64,000 bases of DNA from Desulfolinea sp964487745 (GCA_964487745.1 CAZASG010000003.1:62001-126000); one strand, 5' to 3'; positions 1 through 9,059 are shown, numbered from the stretch's first letter. Numbers and translations are program-made. The notes: generated from the sequence alone by a model not told the origin.

Positions 1-684
1 CTCGGTTAGGTGGTCGGTTTCCTCGTCAATGATCGTTAGGAATTCGCGTCGTGTGGCTTCATCCCATTGTGTATCATCGCGGAGCAGGGTTGTACTATAT
101 CCCTTGATAAAACCTAAAGGCGTGCGTAATTCATGTGACATTGTTGAAACAAAGTCATCCTGCAAACGCATTTGACGTTGTACGGCTTCAAGTGCAGCGA
201 TACTTTCTTGTAGCGCACGTTTTTCAAAAATATACGAAATGACAACCGCAGCCAAACTGGCAAGGTTGATATGTTCACGTTCATATTCAGGCCCCCCAAA
301 ACGGACCAAGCTCATTGCTCCGAGCAGTTTTCCGGATGCCTGAAGTGGCAATCCAAGCAAATATGCATTTTTCGCCCGTTTTCCATTAGGTTTAGGCTCA
401 GAAGGAATTCGAATAACAATTTCATTTTTTTCAAGAACCTGATTTGTGATCTCTTCACCCCAATTAGCATCCGCTTCTGCTTCTTTTTCTCTTCCCACCG
501 CACGTGCATACGCGATTTCAGAAGTTTCCCCGCTTTTATCGACAATATAAATTGCCAAATTGTCAAATACCAAGAACTCACGCAAAGCGGCAATTAGAAA
601 GTCAAGCGCCTCTTTCCAATCTTTTTCCTGGACAGCATTTTCCCAGAAAACATATGCGTGTGTATAGTCTGGAATTTCTCTCAA
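1..684 (-). CDS. GAF-domain sensor histidine kinase, C-terminal part outside the window
   Basis: Reading the minus strand from a TTG at 684 gives an open frame that runs off the left edge. The first ~140 residues form a GAF-like sensor domain (motifs LAIYIVDKSGETSE and LPLQASGKLLGAMSLV). A DHp helix with the H-box MSHELRTPLGF follows near residue 180 and then GYSTTLL. The ATPase domain would lie beyond base 1. It should autophosphorylate on that His after sensing a ligand through GAF. No ATG occurs near the 5' end; a stop lies in frame at 702-700, so TTG 684 is the best start, five bases after the stop of the upstream kinase gene. That suggests translational coupling. The start is uncertain, the kinase call is firm. 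Confidence 0.8.
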   Translation of the reverse strand, partial: MREIPDYTHAYVFWENAVQEKDWKEALDFLIAALREFLVFDNLAIYIVDKSGETSEIAYARAVGREKEAEADANWGEEITNQVLEKNEIVIRIPSEPKPNGKRAKNAYLLGLPLQASGKLLGAMSLVRFGGPEYEREHINLASLAAVVISYIFEKRALQESIAALEAVQRQMRLQDDFVSTMSHELRTPLGFIKGYSTTLLRDDTQWDEATRREFLTIIDEETDHLTE

Positions 685-688
685 AATT

Positions 689-1726
689 TCACTCGCTATT
701 CACTTCAGAATTTGAAACAAGTAGGGGGAATTTGAAAGTGGAGCCTCGACCTTCAATCGATTGAACATCCAGCATTGAGCCATGTGCTTCAACAATTTGA
801 CGCACCAAGAGTAAGCCCAAACCAGTGCCTCCATAACGACGGGTTGCCGCTCCGTCGAGTTGGTGGAAGGGTTGAAAAATCTCCTCGATTCTTTCATGAG
901 GGATGCCAATTCCTGTATCGGTGACGGAGATCGTGATCAACTTATCGCTTTCATGTTCCACACGCAAGACGACGCGCCCGCCCGCAGGGGTAAACTTGAT
1001 CCCGTTATCCAATAATTGCCCCAAAACCCAGATCAACTTCTGCGAATCCGCGTGGACGTGGGGGAGGTGTCGATCAACAACCGCATGGACACTGACATCG
1101 CGTTCCTCGGCTTTTTGCATAACCGTTTTTACAGCCAGATTGGCAATCCGCCGTATATCGAGCGCTTCCTGCTCCAAAGCCAGATCACCCCGCGATGTGA
1201 CAGAAACCATGATCAGATCTTCGATCAAACTTTCAAGCCGCGATGCTGACCGTTGACTTACCTCTAATGCATGTTGTTGCTCCTCTGTTAGCCTGCCCAG
1301 GGATTCTGAAATCAGCAATTCAAGATAACCCTTCATATGAGTAAGAGGGGTTCTTAGCTCATGCGAGATATTTGAAATGAAATTTGCTTTTAACTTAGAG
1401 AGCTCGGCCAATCTTTCGAGGGCATTTTGTAGCTCAGCGGTACGCTCCTGTACGCGCTGCTCAAGATTGCGATTGGTCGCCTGAAGGGCGCTACGCAGTT
1501 GAATGATCTGCTCAGTAACCGCCTGATCGAGCATTTCTTTTGTGATGATCTTTAATTCTAAAAGCGTTTGCCCAAGCAAGGCGCTTTCCCCTTTTGCGAT
1601 TTTTTCCTGTTGAAATTCGAGCGCTTTTTTCAGGGCATCCTCAGTAACATGGCCCTCTTTGAGCAGATATTCCCCCAGACGCGGCACAAGCATTTCAGGA
1701 GTTAATTTCAGGGTTTTTTCTGCCAT
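689..1726 (-). CDS. Histidine kinase with N-terminal MshEN-like domain
   Basis: A 345-residue soluble kinase without membrane segments. Residues ~15-75 (LGEYLLKEGHVTEDALKKAL, then a second similar half) resemble the MshEN/GspE N-terminal domain, which in other proteins binds c-di-GMP or mediates contacts. Residues 75-115 are a predicted coiled coil, then the H-box NISHELRTPLTHMKGY with phospho-accepting His122. The ATPase domain shows the N-box QLLDNGIKFTP, G1 VTDTGIGIPHERIEEIF and G2 GGTGLGLLLVRQI. It follows parB by 20 bases in the same direction and precedes a second kinase, so it is probably cotranscribed with parAB. The c-di-GMP idea is inference from fold similarity only. Confidence 0.88.
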   Translation of the reverse strand: MAEKTLKLTPEMLVPRLGEYLLKEGHVTEDALKKALEFQQEKIAKGESALLGQTLLELKIITKEMLDQAVTEQIIQLRSALQATNRNLEQRVQERTAELQNALERLAELSKLKANFISNISHELRTPLTHMKGYLELLISESLGRLTEEQQHALEVSQRSASRLESLIEDLIMVSVTSRGDLALEQEALDIRRIANLAVKTVMQKAEERDVSVHAVVDRHLPHVHADSQKLIWVLGQLLDNGIKFTPAGGRVVLRVEHESDKLITISVTDTGIGIPHERIEEIFQPFHQLDGAATRRYGGTGLGLLLVRQIVEAHGSMLDVQSIEGRGSTFKFPLLVSNSEVNSE

Positions 1727-1746
1727 TTCCTTACCTTTTTGAATGA

Positions 1747-2604
1747 TTATAAGAGCTTTTCAAGCAGGGCTTCTAGATCTTCATCTTTTGCGTAATATAA
1801 GGTAATGCTACCGCCTTTTGGCGTATATCGCAGTGACACTTTAGTCTCAAAGCGTGATGAAAGGCGATTTTCAATATCCAACGCTTCAGGCGATTTTATC
1901 TCTTTTTCTTTTGTAATAGATTTCTTCTCGCCTTTGAGGTTTTTGATCAATTGCTCAGTTTGGCGTACGTTCAGGCCTAACGAAGTAACCTGTTTTAAAG
2001 CCGCTGCCTGCGCTTCTGGGGTAGCCAGCCCCAATAGGCTGCGTGCATGCCCTTCGGTGATTATTCTGTCAATTAGTGCTTGTTTAACATAAATTGAAAG
2101 GTCTCGTAAACGAATGGTGTTCGTAACAGCAACACGGCTTTTACCTACCTGCTCGGCGATCTTCGCATGTGATAGTCCAAACTCATCAGATAACTGATGG
2201 TAAGCCTCCGCCTCTTCAAGCGGACTCAGGTCTGCGCGCTGGATATTCTCGATCAACGCCCACTCGAGTTGTTGCTGGTCGCTGACCTCGCGAATCACTA
2301 CTGGGACGCTCTCCAGTTTGGCTTGGCGAGATGCTTTTAGACGGCGTTCCCCTGCAATGAGCGTATATTGCCCATCACCATTTGGCGAAACGATCAAAGG
2401 TTGAATGATGCCGTGCTCGCTGATCGAGGCTGCCAATTCATCCAACTCCTTTTTGTTGAAGTGGGTGCGTGGTTGGCGCGGATTAGGAATGATCTTCTCT
2501 ACCGCAACTTGTTGAATGCCACTTTCCGTTTTCGGGATGCTTTCAGGTTCAGTGCTGGTGATCAGCGCATCCAAACCTTTACCAAGTCCACTTCGTTTTG
2601 CCAT
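1747..2604 (-). CDS. parB: Chromosome-partitioning protein ParB (CTPase, parS-binding)
   Basis: 285 residues, the usual size for chromosomal ParB. The N-terminal CTP-binding region has PNPRQPRTHF (~41-50), IIQPLIV and the GERR motif at 85-88 (AGERRLKASRQA), then ENIQRADLSPLEEA (~119-133). A helix-turn-helix (LSHAKIAEQVGKSRVAVTNT, ~144-163) reads parS, and the C-terminal ~60 residues form the dimerisation domain. It acts with ParA to segregate replication origins. It starts 17 bases after parA behind a GGAGA ribosome site. No perfect parS site was found in the window. Confidence 0.96.
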   Translation of the reverse strand: MAKRSGLGKGLDALITSTEPESIPKTESGIQQVAVEKIIPNPRQPRTHFNKKELDELAASISEHGIIQPLIVSPNGDGQYTLIAGERRLKASRQAKLESVPVVIREVSDQQQLEWALIENIQRADLSPLEEAEAYHQLSDEFGLSHAKIAEQVGKSRVAVTNTIRLRDLSIYVKQALIDRIITEGHARSLLGLATPEAQAAALKQVTSLGLNVRQTEQLIKNLKGEKKSITKEKEIKSPEALDIENRLSSRFETKVSLRYTPKGGSITLYYAKDEDLEALLEKLL

Positions 2605-2621
2605 AATCTTTCTCCAATTAC

Positions 2622-3392
2622 CTAAATCTGGTCGCTTGCCAAAAGTTCTTTTGCCAGCGCATTATATGCCTTTGCTCCGACCGATTCCGGGGCATATGCC
2701 GAGATCGGTAACCCGTAGGAGGGTGCTTCTGCCAAACGGATGCTGCGCGGGATGACGGATTTGAAAACCTGCTTCGGGAAATGCCGATTCACTTCAGCGA
2801 CCACGTCGTTAGCGAGATTTGTTCGACTGTCAAACATTGTCAATACAACGCCACGCACGCGCAAATCCGGGTAGAGAGCCGTGCGCACCTTTTGAATGGT
2901 TTCGGTTAGTTGTCCCAATCCCTCCAGCGCAAGATATTCACATTGTACAGGAATGATAACGCCATTCTGGGCTGCCATTAGTCCGTTAATGGTCAGCAAA
3001 CCCAACGAGGGCGGGCAATCAAGCAAAATATAATCATAACGATCCTGAAGTGCATCAAGGGCGTTTTTTAAACGTATCTCGCGTCGGCTCTCATCTACAA
3101 GCTCTACCTCTGCGCCAGCCAGTGCGGGCGAAGAAGGCAAGAGCGAGAGATTAAGGCGCTGATTTTGTAAAACCAATGATGCAGGCGGCATCCCCCCGAG
3201 TAAGGCTTGATAGGAGCCATTTTCAACTGTATGTTTATCAATGCCAAGGCAAGATGTAGCATTGGCTTGCGGATCAATATCCACGATCAAAACACGTTTG
3301 CCATGCTTGGCAAGATAAGCCCCCAAGTTGATAGCGGTGGTTGTTTTGCCAACACCGCCTTTCTGATTAACAAGCGTATAAATACGTGCCAT
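2622..3392 (-). CDS. parA: Chromosome-partitioning ATPase ParA/Soj
   Basis: 256 residues. The deviant Walker A motif KGGVGKTTTA lies at 11-20, the A' motif DIDPQANAT at ~38-46, and Walker B is YILLDCPPSLG. These define a ParA/MinD-type ATPase that dimerises on ATP, binds DNA non-specifically and moves ParB-parS complexes. Its ATG is three bases after the stop of the PfkB-like gene, and its GGAGG site lies inside that gene's last codons, so translation is probably coupled. There is no long N-terminal DNA-binding extension, so this is the chromosomal Soj type and not the plasmid P1 type. Confidence 0.96.
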   Translation of the reverse strand: MARIYTLVNQKGGVGKTTTAINLGAYLAKHGKRVLIVDIDPQANATSCLGIDKHTVENGSYQALLGGMPPASLVLQNQRLNLSLLPSSPALAGAEVELVDESRREIRLKNALDALQDRYDYILLDCPPSLGLLTINGLMAAQNGVIIPVQCEYLALEGLGQLTETIQKVRTALYPDLRVRGVVLTMFDSRTNLANDVVAEVNRHFPKQVFKSVIPRSIRLAEAPSYGLPISAYAPESVGAKAYNALAKELLASDQI

Positions 3393-3395
3393 GAA

Positions 3396-4253
3396 TTAGA
3401 GAACCTCCATTTGGCAATTTTGAATTTCTTCCATCGTAGGGATGCTTTCTAAGCCGCGACGCGTAACAGACTGTGATGCCAAACAAGTGGCAAAGCGGGC
3501 TGCCTCCCAAGGGTCACGGGTATTATGTAATCGGATAAAAAAAGCTGCTGCAAAAATATCGCCTGCACCGGTCGTATCCACTACATCAACTTCCGGTGCA
3601 CGGAAGCGACGTAGATCGCCGTTCCAGTATAGCCTTGCGCCTTCTTCGCCCTCTGTGATGACAAGGACACGACTCGCAAGGGACATTTCTTCGATAAGCT
3701 CTTCGTCTTCTTCTACATCTTCCAAACTAAGAACAGCGGCACCGGCATGATTTAGGCTTGCTTCCATTTCCGACCATCGGCTCGGCGAGATAAAACTACC
3801 TGGTTGATCCCAGCCTCGTAACCAACCTTGGGGCGTTAGCCCCAGAAGGGAAGTGGAAAATTCCTTTGGTAATAAGGGCTCCACTTCCTGCGCAACTGGC
3901 GCAAGATGCATGATCGCCGCCCTTCGCCAAGTTGCAGGGACGTGCCGAAAATCGATCGGTTCAGCGCGTTGATGTAAGGTCTGTTGCCGACCAGTCTCTG
4001 TTTCGATATTCTCGAAGGTAGTTGTTTCTCTGGTTGGCGTTATAAAAACCCCGATGGCGTCAGAAATGAGATCTGTCGATATATCACGCGGCTCATAACT
4101 GGTCACAATTCCCACACGTAACCCTAAAGCATGTGCAGTGAGTGCAGCATAAGCAGCTGTTCCTCCAAGTTGATCACCTTCGGGCATTAGATCCCGTGTG
4201 ATATGACCAATGACAAGATAATCTACTTTCTGAAGTGGGGAAATATCGAGCAT
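3396..4253 (-). CDS. PfkB-family carbohydrate/nucleoside kinase
   Basis: 285 residues of ribokinase/PfkB fold. The N-terminal substrate side shows DYLVIGHITRDLMPEGDQLGG and TAAYAALTAHALG. The C-terminal signature DTTGAGDIFAAAFF is at 226-239, with Asp232 as the expected catalytic base and the GAGD anion hole. It phosphorylates a sugar or nucleoside with ATP; the substrate cannot be read from sequence. It is the first gene of a run leading into parA, parB and two kinases. Its ATG sits only six bases after a perfect TATAAT, with no ribosome-binding site, suggesting a leaderless message. Confidence 0.88.
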   Translation of the reverse strand: MLDISPLQKVDYLVIGHITRDLMPEGDQLGGTAAYAALTAHALGLRVGIVTSYEPRDISTDLISDAIGVFITPTRETTTFENIETETGRQQTLHQRAEPIDFRHVPATWRRAAIMHLAPVAQEVEPLLPKEFSTSLLGLTPQGWLRGWDQPGSFISPSRWSEMEASLNHAGAAVLSLEDVEEDEELIEEMSLASRVLVITEGEEGARLYWNGDLRRFRAPEVDVVDTTGAGDIFAAAFFIRLHNTRDPWEAARFATCLASQSVTRRGLESIPTMEEIQNCQMEVL

Positions 4254-4259
4254 GGCATG

Positions 4260-4265
4260 ATTATA
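4260..4265 (-). promoter_or_regulatory. -10 box TATAAT for the PfkB-parA-parB operon (leaderless start)
   Basis: On the minus strand a perfect TATAAT is followed by six bases and then the ATG of the PfkB-like gene, so transcription would begin at or next to the start codon. The -35 region is poor; TTTCAC at 16 bases is the best candidate. Confidence 0.55.
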
Positions 4266-4363
4266 CCTGAGGAAGGGCGCTGTGAAACATATCAGAATGG
4301 TGATAAGTTATAAAATTTATGTTCTTTTGTCATTTAAACTGTCCAATTTTTGCATTCCCTGAA

Positions 4364-4372
4364 TGTTATAAT
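4364..4372 (+). promoter_or_regulatory. Extended -10 promoter for the acyl-CoA dehydrogenase-like gene
   Basis: TGTTATAAT is a perfect TATAAT with the extended TGn. No convincing -35 is present. The leader of about 45 bases ends in AGGAG seven bases before the ATG at 4425. The site lies in the gap between two diverging genes. Confidence 0.5.
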
Positions 4373-4424
4373 TGTTGCCATATTCCAAATTGCCTCCATC
4401 AGGAGCAATCAATAGGAGCGATCT

Positions 4425-6125
4425 ATGTTTTTGCTAAACCCTAAACAATATCAACGCTATTACCCCGATGATGAAACGCGTGAGATCATGCAAAAGACCA
4501 TTGCTTTTTTTGAAAAGAAAGGCAAAGCCAAGATCAAAGAAGACGATCATGAGCGTACCTGGTATGCTGACTTTATAGAATTTGTCAAAGAAGAAAAGAT
4601 ATTCTCTACACTGTTAACGCCCGCAAAATATGGCAAGAACGAACATGCTCGCTGGGATACATGGCGTAATTGCGGATTTAACGAAATCCTCGGCTTTTAT
4701 GGTTTGGCATATTGGTACACGTGGCAGGTGAGTATCTTAGGGATTGGACCCATTTGGATGGGGGAAAACGAAACGCTTAAAAAGAAAGCTGCACAACACT
4801 TGGAAGATGGCGCTGTCTTTGCCTTCGGGCTTTCAGAGCAAAAACATGGTGCGGATATCTACTCATCGAGCATGGAACTTGCCCCGCAGGATGGCGGCAC
4901 ATATCGCGCAAATGGCGAAAAATACTATATCGGCAATGCCAACGTCGCGCCGATGGTCTCAACCTTCGGCAAAATGACAGATAGTGGAGATTATGTCTTC
5001 TTTGTCGCCGATTCTCAGCATGAAAATTATGAGTTGGTCAAAAACGTAACGAATAGCCAAAACTATGTCGCCGAGTACGCTCTCAGGGATTACCCAATTA
5101 CCGAAGATGAAATTCTCTCGAAAGGGCAAAATGCCTGGGATTCGGCACTAAATACGGTCAACGTGGGCAAGTACAATCTGGGCTGGGCTTCCATCGGCAT
5201 CTGCACGCACGCCCTTTACGAAGCGATCAACCATGCAGCAAATCGACGTTTATACAAAATGTACGTCACCGACTTTCCACACGTGAAGCAAATGTTCACC
5301 GATGCTTATGCTCGTTTAGTGGCGATGAAACTTTTCGCCCTCCGCGCCGCCGATTATATGCGCGCTGCATCACTCGAAGACCGCCGTTATTTGCTCTATA
5401 ATCCGATGGTCAAAATGAAAGTCACCACCCAGGGTGAGGAAGTCATGAACCTGCTTTGGGATGTGATCGCAGCAAAGGGCTTTGAAAAAGATATGTTCTT
5501 TGAAATGGCAGCACGCGATATTCGCGCATTGCCAAAACTTGAAGGAACAGTGCATGTCAATATCGCCTTGATCGTTAAGTTTATGCCTAATTATTTCTTC
5601 ATGCCTGCAGAATATCCAGCCCTTCCCCAACAAAATGATCCTGTGAATGATGATTTCCTTTTCGCTCAAGGTCCAACACGTGGTTTGGGCAAAATACATT
5701 TCCATGATTATCAGATCGCTTTTAAGAGCTATGATTTACCGAACGTGAACCTTTTTGAAGAGCAGGTTGCCGTTTTCAAAGAGTTTCTGGCGATGGCGAC
5801 TCCAGACGATGCCCAGAAAAAGGATATAGACTTTTTAATGGCGTTGGGAGAATTATTCGCGTTGGTTGTTTATGCCCAGCTAATTCTCGAGAATGCGAAA
5901 ATCTACGAAATGGATGAAGTACTGGTTGACCAGATCTTCGACTTCATGGTGCGAGATTTTTCGAAATTTTCTTTGCAGCTTTATAGCAAGCCGAGCAGCA
6001 CAACGGTGCAAATGGAATTTTGTCAGCGCATGATCCGCAAACCAATGGTTGACGATGCTCGCTATCAAAAAGTGTGGCAAGAGCATGTTTATGCGCTCAA
6101 AGATGTTTACGAGATGAATCCTTAG
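4425..6125 (+). CDS. Acyl-CoA dehydrogenase family flavoprotein
   Basis: 566 residues, longer than the ~380 of a standard acyl-CoA dehydrogenase. The middle-domain signature is clear: AFGLSEQKHGADIYSSS followed by YRANGEKYYIGNANVAPMVSTF, the flavin- and substrate-binding strand region. The C-terminal helical part includes KVTTQGEEVMNLLWDVIAAKGF and an extra ~150 residues typical of the longer FadE-like members. It would use FAD to make an alpha-beta double bond in an acyl-CoA and hand electrons to ETF. Substrate is unknown. A good AGGAG site precedes the start, and a small PH-like gene follows after 22 bases. Confidence 0.82.
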   Translation: MFLLNPKQYQRYYPDDETREIMQKTIAFFEKKGKAKIKEDDHERTWYADFIEFVKEEKIFSTLLTPAKYGKNEHARWDTWRNCGFNEILGFYGLAYWYTWQVSILGIGPIWMGENETLKKKAAQHLEDGAVFAFGLSEQKHGADIYSSSMELAPQDGGTYRANGEKYYIGNANVAPMVSTFGKMTDSGDYVFFVADSQHENYELVKNVTNSQNYVAEYALRDYPITEDEILSKGQNAWDSALNTVNVGKYNLGWASIGICTHALYEAINHAANRRLYKMYVTDFPHVKQMFTDAYARLVAMKLFALRAADYMRAASLEDRRYLLYNPMVKMKVTTQGEEVMNLLWDVIAAKGFEKDMFFEMAARDIRALPKLEGTVHVNIALIVKFMPNYFFMPAEYPALPQQNDPVNDDFLFAQGPTRGLGKIHFHDYQIAFKSYDLPNVNLFEEQVAVFKEFLAMATPDDAQKKDIDFLMALGELFALVVYAQLILENAKIYEMDEVLVDQIFDFMVRDFSKFSLQLYSKPSSTTVQMEFCQRMIRKPMVDDARYQKVWQEHVYALKDVYEMNP

Positions 6126-6147
6126 TAAAAAGGATAAGGAGATAAAA

Positions 6148-6441
6148 ATGGACAAGCATTATGCTTCAAGCAGACTCACTTCTGGAAATTTTCTCTTCCC
6201 CGATCAGGTGATCGTTGCTGATGATGGCATTCACTTTATTAAACGCCGCTTTTTTGGCTCAGATGAAGAGATCATTACTTACGCGAAGATCGCTTCTGTT
6301 AAACTAAATTCGGGCATTCTTTTTGCCGATATTACTATCGAGACAACGGGTGGTTCACAGCCGATCTTCATCAATGGCTTACCCAAAGGCGATGCACAGG
6401 AGATCAAGGAAGTGATCCGCAGCTACCAGACGGACGAGTAG
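6148..6441 (+). CDS. Small PH-like domain protein, function unknown
   Basis: 97 residues with no signal peptide or membrane segment. The pattern of short beta strands (DGIHFIKRRFFGSDEEIITYAKIASVKL, then FADITIETTGGSQPIFINGL) followed by a final helix (DAQEIKEVIRSY) resembles bacterial PH domains (bPH/YdbS-like). It has an AAGGAGA ribosome site and probably shares the transcript with the dehydrogenase. The role is not known; the fold call is by pattern. Confidence 0.7.
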   Translation: MDKHYASSRLTSGNFLFPDQVIVADDGIHFIKRRFFGSDEEIITYAKIASVKLNSGILFADITIETTGGSQPIFINGLPKGDAQEIKEVIRSYQTDE

Positions 6442-6462
6442 ACACAGCTCATATTATTTCTT

Positions 6463-6767
6463 GAAACAAACTTCTATCAACATGGGGGACGCTGGGTGCG
6501 AAGCTGCTCAAAAGCTCTGGCAATATGACCCTTGTAGTCGACAATCTTGAAAAGCAGGGACTTGTCCGACGTGAACGAAACCCCGAAGACCGCCGTCAGA
6601 TCTTTATCCATCTGACCAAAGCAGGGCAGGGTCTGATTGAAGAAATTTTCCCTGTGCAGGTCAAAGCGATCATGGACGAATTTTCTGTTCTCTCTGCTGA
6701 AGAGCAGGAGCAACTTGGTGCACTCCTGCGCAAACTTGGCAAAGGTAACGCAGATCAAAATTTATAG
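6463..6767 (+). pseudogene. 5'-truncated MarR-family regulator remnant
   Basis: The frame encodes the second half of a MarR winged helix: GAKLLKSSGNMTLVVDNLEKQ (recognition helix), then GLVRRERNPEDRRQIFIHLT (wing with the family DPEDRR-type motif) and the C-terminal dimerisation helix. The first ~60 residues of a normal ~145-residue MarR are missing. A stop at 6462-6464 closes the frame upstream, and the preceding gene ends at 6441, so there is no room for the missing part. The only in-frame ATG (6525) lies inside the recognition helix and has no ribosome site. It is most likely a deletion remnant of a regulator for the next gene. Confidence 0.75.
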
Positions 6768-6775
6768 GTAATTTA

Positions 6776-7627
6776 ATGAGACTTCCTGGAAATATTCATA
6801 TTAGTAATTTGCATTTAACGATTCAAAGTATGCAGCGCTCACTGTCCTTCTACACAGACGTGATCGGCATGCAACTCCTCTCACATGAGAATGGCAGTGC
6901 TTATCTTGGCGTCGGCGAAACTCCGCTGCTCACCTTACGAGAAAATCCTGCGGCGCATCAAGTCAAAGGCACTAGTGGTTTATATCATTTTGCGATTCTT
7001 GTTCCCGATCGCAAAAGCCTGGCTCATGCACTCAGACGCATTCTGGAGACCAATACCCCCGTGCAGGGATTTGCCGATCACGGCGTCAGCGAAGCGATCT
7101 ATCTCCCGGATCCGGATGGAAACGGGATTGAGATCTATCGCGATCGCGCACGGGATGAATGGCCTCGCAAAGCGGATGGTGAACTCGAAATGGTCACCGA
7201 TCCGCTCGACGTAAATGGCTTGCTCGGCGATCTAAAATCATCTACGCCTGTCAACAAAACACTGCCCTCCGCAACGAAGATCGGACACATGCATCTCCAC
7301 GTCCGGGATGTGAACGAAGCAGTCGCCTTTTACCGTGATGCCCTCGGCTTCAACTTGATCCAGCGCTACGGCGCGAGCGCAGCCTTCCTCGCTGCCGGAG
7401 ATTATCATCACCATCTTGGCGTTAACACTTGGGCTGGGATCGGTGCCCCTCCCAAACCGGATGATGCCGTCGGCTTGCAGGAATTCACGATCAGATTGCC
7501 CGCAGAAGCGGATTTGCTGATGCTGAAAGAAAATCTGCTTAGCACAGAGCTTATCTTTTATGAAGAAGACGGTGATATTTGGATTGATGACCCGTCTGGA
7601 AATAGAATAAGATTTTCAGCGAACTGA
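6776..7627 (+). CDS. Two-domain VOC (glyoxalase/catechol dioxygenase-like) protein
   Basis: 283 residues with two vicinal-oxygen-chelate units. The first has INLHLTIQSMQRSLSFYTDVIGM-type opening and VYLPDPDGNGIEIYRDR; the second has IGHMHLHVRDVNEAVAFYRDALGF and DDPSGNRIRF. Candidate metal ligands are His in GHMHLHV and HHHLGVN and Glu in the ends of the modules. Length and layout match CatE/MhqA-type ring-cleavage or quinone-detoxifying dioxygenases, which in Bacillus are commonly controlled by MarR-type repressors; a broken MarR gene lies nine bases upstream. Exact substrate is unknown. Confidence 0.83.
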   Translation: MRLPGNIHISNLHLTIQSMQRSLSFYTDVIGMQLLSHENGSAYLGVGETPLLTLRENPAAHQVKGTSGLYHFAILVPDRKSLAHALRRILETNTPVQGFADHGVSEAIYLPDPDGNGIEIYRDRARDEWPRKADGELEMVTDPLDVNGLLGDLKSSTPVNKTLPSATKIGHMHLHVRDVNEAVAFYRDALGFNLIQRYGASAAFLAAGDYHHHLGVNTWAGIGAPPKPDDAVGLQEFTIRLPAEADLLMLKENLLSTELIFYEEDGDIWIDDPSGNRIRFSAN

Positions 7628-7632
7628 AAACG

Positions 7633-7658
7633 AAAAGCTCTCTCAGGAGAGCTCTTTT
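7633..7658 (+). terminator. Rho-independent terminator after the VOC gene
   Basis: The stem AGCTCTC/GAGAGCT has a four-base TCAG loop, followed by a T-rich tract. It starts six bases after the stop codon. Confidence 0.85.
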
Positions 7659-7775
7659 CTTGCGTGTCGTAATCTGGCACTTTATCATGGAGATAACGTT
7701 GGATGGTAAACTTCTCACTCTAATATTTAGAAAACATAAAACAGAATGTGATGATCCTAGAGGTAAAGTCTTTTG

Positions 7776-9059
7776 ATGACACCAACACGCCCGGTCAGCT
7801 ACCGGGACATTATCCGGGGCAATAAGAATTTTAGAAATCTTTGGCTTGGGCAAATTGTCAGTCTCATGGGAGATTGGTTCAATCTTATTGCTACAGCCAT
7901 TCTCACCGCCAACCTTACTCAATCCGGGTTAGCCGTTGGCGGCCTTTTTGTGGTCCGCTCTTTGGCGCAATTTATTACCAGTCCCTTTGGCGGTGTGTTG
8001 GCAGATCGTTTTAATCGCAAGCGGATTTTAATTTGGACAGACATCCTGCGTTTTTTCATCGTGCTGGGCTTTTTGCTGGTCAAAGATGCGAGCCAGATCT
8101 GGTTGCTCTATACGTTGACGGCTTTGCAATTAGGCATTAGCGGCATCTTCTTCCCGACCAAGGATGCGATCCTGCCAGATATCACCGCTGAAGAAGAAGT
8201 TGGCACAGCCAATGCCATAACGGCGACCACATGGTCGACCATGCTTGCTTTTGGCGCTTTTCTGGGCGGACAGGTTGCTGGCGCGTGGGGAATTGCCCCC
8301 GCTATTTTACTGGATGCGTTTTCTTATCTTCTCTCGGCGTTTTTCATTGGGCGTGTTGCTTATACACAGACCACAACCAAGACCGACGATCCACTGGTGC
8401 CGAAAGACATCTTTTTCCAACATTTCAACAGCATTGGTTATCTGAGAAAACATAAGGATATTTTCATCCTGGTGCTTCAGAAAGCATCGCTGATGTTGGC
8501 TGTTTCCGGTTTTATTGAAGTCATTCAGGTGGAGATTTCCAGTAAGGTTTTTGTGATCGGTGAAGGGGGGAGTACGGGTTTGGGGTGGCTCTATGCCATT
8601 GTCGGAGTGGGGACGGGGGTTAGCCCGATTTTGGCACGCTGGATCACAGGGGATCGAGAGAGGGCCTTACGCCACGCGATCACGATTGGCTATGGGGTCA
8701 CGATCTTTGGACTGACGCTCATGTACCCGCTGCATAGTTTGGGGATGATTCTGGCTGGCGGCTTTTTCCGTGGATTTGGTATTGCGATAATCTGGGTCTT
8801 TTCTACAACTCTCTTGCTCAAAAAGCTCCCCAACGAAATCCGCGGACGTGTTTTTGGCACCGAATTTGCCCTCCTGACGCTCGCCGGGGCAATCGCATCC
8901 GGTCTTGGCGGCTGGCTCCTGGATGCGTTTAACTTCTCGCTCCAAAACCTCTTTGTCCTGATGGGAATATTGATGTTCTCCTTTGGTGTTATTTGGTTTA
9001 TCAACGGGGTTTGGAAGACGCGGAAATTGGTGCCACCGCTTTCTACTCCAGCAGATTAA
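7776..9059 (+). CDS. MFS exporter (MFS_3/EntS-like)
   Basis: About 427 residues and 12 predicted membrane segments. Features typical of the EntS/MFS_3 efflux branch are NFRNLWLGQIVSLMGDWFNLIATAIL at the N-terminus, the loop motif GGVLADRFNRKRILIWTD between helices 2 and 3, and FPTKDAILPDI. It probably exports a small molecule by proton antiport; the substrate cannot be inferred. ATG 7776 is preferred over TTG 7773, with AGAGGT upstream. It is a single-gene unit bounded by terminators on both sides. Confidence 0.88.
   Translation: MTPTRPVSYRDIIRGNKNFRNLWLGQIVSLMGDWFNLIATAILTANLTQSGLAVGGLFVVRSLAQFITSPFGGVLADRFNRKRILIWTDILRFFIVLGFLLVKDASQIWLLYTLTALQLGISGIFFPTKDAILPDITAEEEVGTANAITATTWSTMLAFGAFLGGQVAGAWGIAPAILLDAFSYLLSAFFIGRVAYTQTTTKTDDPLVPKDIFFQHFNSIGYLRKHKDIFILVLQKASLMLAVSGFIEVIQVEISSKVFVIGEGGSTGLGWLYAIVGVGTGVSPILARWITGDRERALRHAITIGYGVTIFGLTLMYPLHSLGMILAGGFFRGFGIAIIWVFSTTLLLKKLPNEIRGRVFGTEFALLTLAGAIASGLGGWLLDAFNFSLQNLFVLMGILMFSFGVIWFINGVWKTRKLVPPLSTPAD

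Noticed and set aside
4281..4290. Possible parS half-site TGTTTCAC upstream of the parAB operon
   Set aside because: Only one 8-base half matches TGTTTCACGTGAAACA; the other half is unrelated, so chance is likely.
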